From Verrucomicrobiota bacterium (lineage in GTDB: Bacteria > Verrucomicrobiota > Verrucomicrobiia > Chthoniobacterales > JAFAMB01): a DNA stretch of 55,130 nt. This document shows positions 49,441 through 55,130 of this stretch, one piece after another. The stretch is from NCBI GenBank assembly GCA_019247695.1, contig JAFBAP010000187.1, positions 1 through 55,130 of the forward strand, in the 5' to 3' direction. A program made the translations under genes and the position numbers. The notes below the pieces were generated by a model, which was not told the origin of the DNA, made no database searches, and was given only the letters and a program-made list of their open reading frames with translations. The first letter of the stretch is position 1; each line of letters begins with the position of its first letter.

Positions 49441-51480
49441 ATGAAAGAAACGTTGTCCAAACCTGCGCTCAACCTGGATCGCCCCTTGCCGGACGCCCCT
49501 CCGGACCGGCCCCCGCAAGGGCCGGTCTTTCCGCCGATCGAACGCAAACCGGTCGCGTTTGAGGTCAGAGCGTTACAAGCCTTGCTCGACGGCGAGTTTG
49601 CCGAGACCAGGACCATGGTCAAAAATCTGGTGTCGCAGTTTTCCTACGATGACGGCCTGGACGTGCCCGCCTACCGCGCCAAAGTGCTGGCCTGGACCGT
49701 TAGCCTCGCTGAAGCCGGACTCGGCCGCATTTTCATCCCACGCGAACTGGGCGGCGAAGAAAATCTGCCGAAGTTCATCGCCGCCTTTGAAGCCCTGGCG
49801 TTCCACGACCTCAGCCTGGTCATCAAGGTCGGCGTGCAGTTCGGATTATTTGCCGGGAGCATCCAGCGACTGGGAACCGAATACCATCGCCGCAAATACC
49901 TGGTGGACGCCGTGACAGCACGCCTGCCGGGCTGCTTTGCCATGACGGAGATCGGTCACGGGTCAAACGTGCAGGGGCTCGAAACCACGGCCGTGTACGA
50001 TCGCGCGACGGACGCGTTTATCATCAACAGCCCTTCCTATTCGTCCGGGAAAACTTATATCGGCAACGCCGGCGAACATGGACGCCTGGCGACGGTCTTT
50101 GCCCAACTCGAGGTAAACGGCGAGCGGCACGGCGTGCATGCGTTTCTGGTCCCGATCCGGGACGAGGCCGGTCACCCGCTGCCGGGCATCACCACTGCAG
50201 ATAACGGCCTGAAAATGGGCCTGAACGGGGTCGACAACGGTCAACTCTGGTTTGACCACGTCCGGGTGCCGCGGCTCGAAATGCTGAACCGCTTTGCCGA
50301 AGTCACCCCGGAGGGCGTTTACCGCAGCGAAATCAAGAGCGCCAGCGCCCGCTTTTTCACCATGATCGGCACCCTCGTGACCGGACGGATAAGCATCGCG
50401 GCCACGGCCAACAGCGCCGCCAAATCCGCGCTGACGATCGCGATCCGCTACGCGGCGCGCCGGCGCCAGTTCGGACCGCCGAAAGCCGGCCGGGAAACGC
50501 TGCTCCTGGATTACCCCGCACACCAGACGAGGCTGATGCCCCTCCTGGCGAACGCCTATGCACTCGACTTCGCTTTGAAACGCCTCGTACGGCTGAACGA
50601 AAAGGCAACGCCGGGCAATTCCCGCGACGTCGAAACGCTGGCGGCAGCCCTAAAGGCTTTTGTCACCTGGAATACCACCAAAACCATTCAAACCTGCCGG
50701 GAAAGTTGCGGGGGCGAAGGCTACATGGCGGTGAACCGGTTTGCCGCGCTGAAGGCCGACACCGACGTCTACGCTACGTTCGAAGGTGACAACACGGTGC
50801 TGATGCAACTCGTCGCCAAAAACCTGCTCACCGAGTTCGGCGATAAATTAAAGCATCTGCGTCCGGCGCAGCTGGCTGGTTTTTTTGTCCGGCGAAAGTT
50901 TGCCCAGGTGGTAAAGCAGAGCCCGCACTTATGCCTGAACGTTGCCAAGGAGCATCTGCTCGATCCGGCCGTGCAGCAGATGTATTTCAAGTATCGCGAG
51001 GACGCATTGTTGTCGAAAATTGCGCAGCTGTTTCGCCGGGTGCTTTCATCTGAACAGGCCGCTGACCCGAACCCCGAACGCCGAACCCCGAACCCCGAAC
51101 GCCGAACTCCGAACGCCGAACTCCGAACCCCGAACTCCGCTTCCTACACGGCCTTTACTCGTTTGCAGCCCGAATTGCTCGAACTGGCGCACGCCTACTC
51201 GGAGCGGATCATCCTGGAGTATTTCACGGAGGCGATCGCCGGGGTCGAAAACCGGCCGCTGCAGGCCGTACTCAAGCGGATGGCGGACCTGTTTGCCCTG
51301 ACGCACCTCGACGAGCATCGAGCCTGGTACCTGGAACAGGGTGTTTTCACGACCGCGAAAAGCGGCGCCATCCGTGCCGTCGCGCTCAGGTTGTGCCGCG
51401 ACCTCAGCCAGGAGGCCGTCGCCTTGGTCGATGCGTTCGGCATTCCGGATGCGTGCCTTGCCGCGCCGATCGCGCTTTAA
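49441..51480 (+). CDS. Acyl-CoA dehydrogenase/oxidase family protein with embedded heptamer repeat
   Basis: 679-residue flavoenzyme catalysing the first step of beta-oxidation. Features: GCFAMTEIGHGSNVQGLETT, FSYDDGLDV..., TGRISIAATANSAAKSALTI and RETLLLDYPAHQTRLMPLLA. The catalytic-region motif CGGEGYMAVNRFAALKADTD with TFEGDNTVLMQLVAKNLL is characteristic of the acyl-CoA oxidase branch, so the electron acceptor may be oxygen or an ETF. Residues 542-567 are encoded by ten GAAC-type heptamers (51069-51138) and read RTPNPER/RTPNAEL repeats. They sit between the catalytic domain and the C-terminal helical domain, and the frame is kept. Confidence 0.88.
   Translation: MKETLSKPALNLDRPLPDAPPDRPPQGPVFPPIERKPVAFEVRALQALLDGEFAETRTMVKNLVSQFSYDDGLDVPAYRAKVLAWTVSLAEAGLGRIFIPRELGGEENLPKFIAAFEALAFHDLSLVIKVGVQFGLFAGSIQRLGTEYHRRKYLVDAVTARLPGCFAMTEIGHGSNVQGLETTAVYDRATDAFIINSPSYSSGKTYIGNAGEHGRLATVFAQLEVNGERHGVHAFLVPIRDEAGHPLPGITTADNGLKMGLNGVDNGQLWFDHVRVPRLEMLNRFAEVTPEGVYRSEIKSASARFFTMIGTLVTGRISIAATANSAAKSALTIAIRYAARRRQFGPPKAGRETLLLDYPAHQTRLMPLLANAYALDFALKRLVRLNEKATPGNSRDVETLAAALKAFVTWNTTKTIQTCRESCGGEGYMAVNRFAALKADTDVYATFEGDNTVLMQLVAKNLLTEFGDKLKHLRPAQLAGFFVRRKFAQVVKQSPHLCLNVAKEHLLDPAVQQMYFKYREDALLSKIAQLFRRVLSSEQAADPNPERRTPNPERRTPNAELRTPNSASYTAFTRLQPELLELAHAYSERIILEYFTEAIAGVENRPLQAVLKRMADLFALTHLDEHRAWYLEQGVFTTAKSGAIRAVALRLCRDLSQEAVALVDAFGIPDACLAAPIAL
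51069..51138 (+). repeat. Coding heptamer array (GAACCCC/GAACGCC/GAACTCC)10
   Basis: Ten consecutive 7-bp units GAAC(C/G/T)CC, variable only at the fifth base, inside the acyl-CoA dehydrogenase ORF. The unit is that of the intergenic arrays at 34052 and 55002. Every 21 bp (three units) encode one 7-residue repeat, RTPN[AP]E[RL]. Confidence 0.95.
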
Positions 51481-51521
51481 GGCGATCGCGGCCAAATACT
51501 GCCCCGGCCCCGGCCCTTACC

Positions 51522-51899
51522 TTACACCGCCCGGCGGGTTACCCGGTTCCACTCGCCGTTGTTAAGAAAGTCAATGTCGAGGCGGAACCGCCCGTTCTCG
51601 CTCCGGGTTACGTCGGCCGAAAACATGCTCTCGGCGCCGCAGAGATGCGCAACGACCGAGAGTTCGTTGATCCGGTCGGCAACCGCCTCGGCGGCCCGGT
51701 TGGTCGCGTAGCTGTACTGTTGGGCTTCCTCCGCCACGAAACGCACTTTGTCCTTGGCAAATGCGTCCGTCACCATCCGTCCCACCACTTCGTTCAAGTA
51801 GAACTCCGGCGTCATGCCGAGAATCATCGCGACCTCTTCCAGGGCCGCCCAGTTCTCGCGGGTCAAATTCATGCTCAATTTCTCTAACGGCGTTTCCAT
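51522..51899 (-). CDS. Small hypothetical protein
   Basis: 125-residue protein, not recognised. METPLEKLSMNLTRENWAALEE suggests an N-terminal short helix-rich part; VGRMVTDAFAKDKVRFVAEE and AAEAVADRINELSVVAHLCG follow, and it ends with a beta-rich segment, FRLDIDFLNNGEWNRVTRRA. No membrane segment or signal peptide. The start at 51899 follows AGGTGTTTT; the upstream extension to 52070 reads ACCCGGC/ACCCGAC repeats as protein ([11 protein letters not shown]) and is discarded. Convergent with the acyl-CoA dehydrogenase gene. Confidence 0.65.
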   Translation of the reverse strand: METPLEKLSMNLTRENWAALEEVAMILGMTPEFYLNEVVGRMVTDAFAKDKVRFVAEEAQQYSYATNRAAEAVADRINELSVVAHLCGAESMFSADVTRSENGRFRLDIDFLNNGEWNRVTRRAV

Positions 51900-51992
51900 A
51901 AAACACCTGAGCGGCACCTCAGCACTTTTTATGCTCACAACCGAAAAATTCGACGCAGATCTGCAATTCCCGGATTTCGCATGACTCGCGAC

Positions 51993-52034
51993 ACCCGGCA
52001 CCCGGCACTCGACACCCGGCACCCGACACCCGAC
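51993..52034. repeat. ACCCGGC/ACCCGAC heptamers just upstream of malate synthase
   Basis: Six contiguous 7-bp units: ACCCGGC, ACCCGGC, ACTCGAC, ACCCGGC, ACCCGAC, ACCCGAC. The last ends 10 nt before the ATG of the malate synthase gene. No Shine-Dalgarno sequence is visible in the remaining space. Confidence 0.95.
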
Positions 52035-52044
52035 ACTACTTCCC

Positions 52045-53643
52045 ATGAACGACTCTTCGTCCGACCCCATCGTCGTCTCCGGCCCGCCCAGCGCTTCTCA
52101 GGAAATGATCCTGTCGGCCGGCGCACTTGAGTTGCTGGCTGAACTCCACCATACCTTTGACCAGAGGCGCCTGGACCTTTTAGACCGTCGCCAGCAACTC
52201 CAACGCGAGTTGGATCGCGGCAAAAACCTCGATTTTCTACCCGAAACCGCGCACGTCCGGGAATCCGAATGGCGCGTCGCGCCGATCCCGGCGGACCTTA
52301 TGGATCGCCGCGTTGAGATCACGGGACCGACCGATCGCAAGATGGTGATCAACGCGCTGAACTCCGGCGCGAAAGTCTTCATGGCGGACTTCGAAGATGC
52401 CAACGCCCCCGTTTGGGCTAACATGATTGAGGGTCAGCGCAACCTCTATGACGCGGTCCGGCGCACGATCACCTATACGGGTCCGGAGGGTAGGAGCTAT
52501 CAATTAAACGAGAATCCGGCGGTTCTGTTCGTGCGGCCGCGCGGCTGGCATCTGGTCGAGAAACACATCCGGATCGACGGTCGTCCGGTCTCCGGCTCGC
52601 TCTTCGATTTTGCGCTCTACTTTTACCATAATGCCAAGGAATTGCTGGCTCGCGGTACCGGCCCTTACTTTTACCTTCCTAAGATGGAAAGCTACCTGGA
52701 GGCGAGGCTTTGGAACGACGTCTTTAACCTGGCCCAGGATAAAGTAGGCGTTCCCAGAGGCAGCATTCGCGCAACGGTGCTGATCGAGACCATCCCGGCC
52801 GCCTTCCAGATGGATGAGATCCTGCACGAACTCAGGGACCATTCCGCCGGCCTGAATTGCGGGCGTTGGGACTACATCTTCAATTGTATCAAGCGTTTTC
52901 GGAGCCGTGAGGACTTCGTGCTGGCTGACCGCGCTCTGGTGACCATGACCACCCATTTCATGCGTTCCTATTCCCTCCTCTGCATCAAGACCTGCCATCG
53001 CCGGCAGATTCATGCGATGGGCGGAATGGCCGCGCAGATCCCGGTGAAGAACAACGATGAAGCCAACCGCCAGGCGTTTGCAAAGGTGCAAGCCGACAAG
53101 GACCGTGAAGCCACCGACGGACACGACGGGACCTGGGTGGCGCACCCGGGTCTGGTGCCGGTAGCTTATAAAGCCTTTGACCAGGTCATGCCGGCCGCTA
53201 ACCAGATTGATCGCCGGCGTGACGACGTTAACGTCAGCGCGGCCGACTTGCTGCGGTTCGAACCGAAGGCCCCGATCACAGAACAGGGCGCCCGGATCAA
53301 CATCAGCGTCGGTATCCAATACCTTGAAGCCTGGCTTCGCGGTTCCGGCGCCGTGCCGATCTTCAATCTCATGGAAGACGCCGCCACGGCAGAGATTTCC
53401 CGGGCGCAACTCTGGCAATGGTTACGCAGTCCGAACGGAAAACTCGAGGACGGCCGCAAGTTGGATCCGGACCTGTTCCGAACCCTGTTCACGGACGAGA
53501 TGTCCAAACTCGAAACGCTGGTCGGTCCGGAAAGATTTCGTTCCGGCCGTTACGAGGCGGCCGGCAATCTTTTTCAGCGATTGATCACCACGGAAGAGTT
53601 TGTCGAATTCCTTACTTTGCCCGGTTACGACCTGTTAGACTGA
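52045..53643 (+). CDS. aceB: Malate synthase (A-type)
   Basis: 532-residue enzyme that joins glyoxylate and acetyl-CoA to malate in the glyoxylate shunt. Family blocks: [66 protein letters not shown] and the [15 protein letters not shown] motif. Length is typical of malate synthase A. Following a beta-oxidation operon, it fits growth on fatty acids or acetate. Isocitrate lyase is not in the window. A TTPCCATG start without a ribosome binding site lies directly after heptamer repeats. Confidence 0.96.
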   Translation: MNDSSSDPIVVSGPPSASQEMILSAGALELLAELHHTFDQRRLDLLDRRQQLQRELDRGKNLDFLPETAHVRESEWRVAPIPADLMDRRVEITGPTDRKMVINALNSGAKVFMADFEDANAPVWANMIEGQRNLYDAVRRTITYTGPEGRSYQLNENPAVLFVRPRGWHLVEKHIRIDGRPVSGSLFDFALYFYHNAKELLARGTGPYFYLPKMESYLEARLWNDVFNLAQDKVGVPRGSIRATVLIETIPAAFQMDEILHELRDHSAGLNCGRWDYIFNCIKRFRSREDFVLADRALVTMTTHFMRSYSLLCIKTCHRRQIHAMGGMAAQIPVKNNDEANRQAFAKVQADKDREATDGHDGTWVAHPGLVPVAYKAFDQVMPAANQIDRRRDDVNVSAADLLRFEPKAPITEQGARINISVGIQYLEAWLRGSGAVPIFNLMEDAATAEISRAQLWQWLRSPNGKLEDGRKLDPDLFRTLFTDEMSKLETLVGPERFRSGRYEAAGNLFQRLITTEEFVEFLTLPGYDLLD

Positions 53644-53764
53644 GATCCGCCTGGTGTTGTTATGGATTTTCCCACTATCTATTAAGAAGATGTAAGCCCC
53701 GTAAATGTAGCTTGTTACCGTTGCCCCGACCTTATACATCAGCTCTGCGGAAAGAGAACTTCGC

Positions 53765-54745
53765 ATGCGCTGGACAGAAAAGCTGGGATTTCACTTCAAC
53801 CACTACGCGTGGCTGTTTCAGGAAAAGCGAGATTGGGGCGTGAGCGGTCTATGGAGTCGGCGGGCCAGTCTGAACGACGCGACTAACCTTCAGCTGCCGC
53901 CCCCTCGCAACGGTGAAACCACCCGGGTGCATGTTCTGATCGGCCGTCGCTGCTGGGAGCGCGGCCTCTGGATGCTCGCGTCGCTCTTCCATGCCTGCGG
54001 CAAAGCGTGGCCGGTGACGTTTCACGATGACGGCACGTGCGACCGCACCGTTCAGGCGCAGCTTATGGCCGTGGCGCCATTCGCGCAGTTCCTTACTCGA
54101 GCTGACGCAGATGCCCGGATGGCAGAGCAGCTGAAGGCTTTCCCGCACACGCGCTTGCTCCGCCGGGACTGCCCATCGCTGGTCAGGCTGCTGGACACGT
54201 GCACGCTTTTTGAGGAATTCAACCAGCTCGTTCTCAGCTGTGACCTCCTCTTTTTTCTCACGCCCAAAGAGTTGCTCTGGTGGGACCAGGACGGGTGGCA
54301 GGAAAGCCTGTTCCTCGGGAGTGCCGGGAATCTCTCTTCAGAACTTCTCTCGGCGATAAACCACCGGCTTGGGATCGAACCCCTCCGCCAGCTCAACTCC
54401 GGGGTCGCCGCCCTTCGGAACGGCTTCCTCGATCTGCCGTTGATCGAGAAAACCCTCGTCCGAACCGGAGCAGTCCATGCGGAACAGCGCTGGGCGGTCG
54501 AACACGCCCTGTTTGCGATGTTGGCGGCAGTGAAGCCGTCAAGCCTGTTGCCATCCAGTTACGTGATTTCTGCCGGCCACACCAAGCCGGCCACGGCGAC
54601 CATGCGCTTTTACGTCGGCCACGCTCACGACCAGTTATATTCCGAAGGGCTAAGCACCATGGCTCCCATCCTCTCGTCGAGGTTCGGCCGCCGGCATCCC
54701 CATCGCCACCGCCCGACCCGCCCCGTCCGGTTGCCGGCTTCCTGA
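53765..54745 (+). CDS. Hypothetical protein, possibly nucleotide-sugar-transferase-like
   Basis: 326-residue protein, not assigned. VTFHDDGTCDRTVQAQLM, a D-x-D-like acidic stretch, and a Trp-rich region (LTPKELLWWDQDGWQESLFL) recall short nucleotide-diphospho-sugar transferases, but this is only a suggestion by eye. MRFYVGHAHDQLYSEGLSTM is near the end. The last 18 residues (HPHRHRPTRPVRLPAS) are basic and Pro-rich, and may be an extension beyond the natural end. A TATACAT box lies at 53733-53739, about 26 nt before the start. No signal peptide. It ends 6 nt before an AATGCCACAAATG unit. Confidence 0.6.
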   Translation: MRWTEKLGFHFNHYAWLFQEKRDWGVSGLWSRRASLNDATNLQLPPPRNGETTRVHVLIGRRCWERGLWMLASLFHACGKAWPVTFHDDGTCDRTVQAQLMAVAPFAQFLTRADADARMAEQLKAFPHTRLLRRDCPSLVRLLDTCTLFEEFNQLVLSCDLLFFLTPKELLWWDQDGWQESLFLGSAGNLSSELLSAINHRLGIEPLRQLNSGVAALRNGFLDLPLIEKTLVRTGAVHAEQRWAVEHALFAMLAAVKPSSLLPSSYVISAGHTKPATATMRFYVGHAHDQLYSEGLSTMAPILSSRFGRRHPHRHRPTRPVRLPAS

Positions 54746-54751
54746 TAAGGA

Positions 54752-54940
54752 AATGCCACAAATGGAGCGTTTCGTGTCACACGGCGGGCACAGCGAAATG
54801 GCGGGCACAACGTAAGAGTTCACACGGCGACCACGGCGAGCCACGGCGACCACGGCGGAAAGACTAAATCATCCGCAGAACACGCAGAAGAACGCAGAAA
54901 AGAGAGAAACATCCACAGATTACACAGATTGACACGGATT
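54752..54940 (+). repeat. AATGCCACAAATG unit and composite element copy H
   Basis: A single AATGCCACAAATGG unit (54752-54764) is followed by the full composite element, 54782-54940. The three blocks are contiguous: CACGGCGACCACGGCGAGCC, AATCATCCGCAGAACACGCA and ATCCACAGATTACACAGATT. This is the most complete copy and matches copy A (718-876, opposite strand) over nearly its whole length. The stretch 54941-55001 joins it to the heptamer array. Confidence 0.9.
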
Positions 54941-55001
54941 AAGAGGACCGGGCGGCAACTCTAAGGTTGACACTCGCACCTAACCCCCATCCTGCCGCTC
55001 C

Positions 55002-55120
55002 GAACTCCGAACTCCGAACTCCGAACTCCGAACTCCGAACTCCGAACTCCGAACTCCGAACTCCGAACTCCGAACTCCGAACTCCGAACTCCGAACTCCG
55101 AACTCCGAACTCCGAACTCC
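55002..55120 (+). repeat. (GAACTCC)17 heptamer array at the window edge
   Basis: Seventeen perfect units, preceded by CCCCCATCCTGCCGCTCC, nearly identical to the left flank of the array at 34047. It is the longest array in the window, and flanking sequence on its right is cut off after GACCTCTTTC. Confidence 0.97.
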
Positions 55121-55130
55121 GACCTCTTTC

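Noticed and set aside
51900-52070. N-terminal extension of the 51522 gene reading [11 protein letters not shown]
   Set aside because: These residues are translated ACCCGGC/ACCCGAC heptamers; the internal ATG at 51899 has a plausible ribosome binding site.

Overview
The window is about 55 kb of GC-rich bacterial chromosome, almost entirely single-copy housekeeping and metabolic genes. No rRNA or tRNA gene, CRISPR array, integrase, transposase or phage gene was recognised. Gene content (Gram-negative envelope genes such as an OmpP1/FadL porin and a dTDP-rhamnose pathway, lineage-poor hypotheticals) together with the unusual intergenic short repeats suggests Verrucomicrobiota or a nearby PVC lineage. 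That placement is inference; there is no marker RNA to settle it.

Layout, left to right. 1-2.7 kb: pyridoxamine-phosphate-oxidase-like stress protein, DUF892 ferritin-like protein and a cysteine-synthase-family enzyme (minus strand). 2.8-7.1 kb: Mrp/ApbC ATPase, a small conserved protein and the overlapping pyrR-pyrB-pyrC operon. 7.2-12.3 kb: a secreted hypothetical protein, then a regulatory module of a GAF-SpoIIE phosphatase, an RsbW-type kinase and an NtrC-type sigma-54 activator. 12.3-18 kb: uvrA and a large TPR protein. 18-24.4 kb: GNAT, class V aminotransferase, a zinc-motif hypothetical, a possible PD-(D/E)xK-like protein, a VOC protein and ilvD. 24.5-28.7 kb: a fused heterodimer-type lycopene cyclase, an ECF sigma/membrane anti-sigma pair, gluconokinase and gluconate permease. 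29-33.8 kb: yqeY-ispD-M16 peptidase, a DUF1460 protein and a PA0069-type radical SAM protein. 34.4-38.7 kb: rfbB-rfbD plus a membrane protein, a small ORF, a DUF374 acyltransferase and a DUF4864-like protein. 38.8-41.8 kb: pstS-pstC-pstA, without pstB or phoU. 42.3-53.6 kb: FadL-type porin divergent from a fadD-thiolase-fadB-acyl-CoA dehydrogenase/oxidase operon, followed by malate synthase. Together these suggest growth on fatty acids with two-carbon recovery through the glyoxylate route, although isocitrate lyase is not in the window. The last gene (53.8-54.7 kb) is unrecognised.

The most striking feature is the intergenic DNA. Boundaries between transcription units carry several families of short repeats: (1) tandem arrays whose unit is always 7 bp (GAACTCC, GGGTAAC, GAGTGTG, ACCCGAC/ACCCGGC); (2) a composite element of about 155 bp in several copies, in both orientations; (3) a degenerate unit around AATGCCACAAATG; (4) long palindromes with arms of 17 bp. 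They are absent from operon interiors, repeatedly abut or supply stop codons, sit 10 nt from the malate synthase start, and in one case occur in frame inside the acyl-CoA dehydrogenase gene. The 7-bp arrays recall the short tandemly repeated repetitive (STRR) heptamers described in cyanobacteria. The coexistence of several heptamer families with a composite element is the best candidate here for an under-described repeat system.
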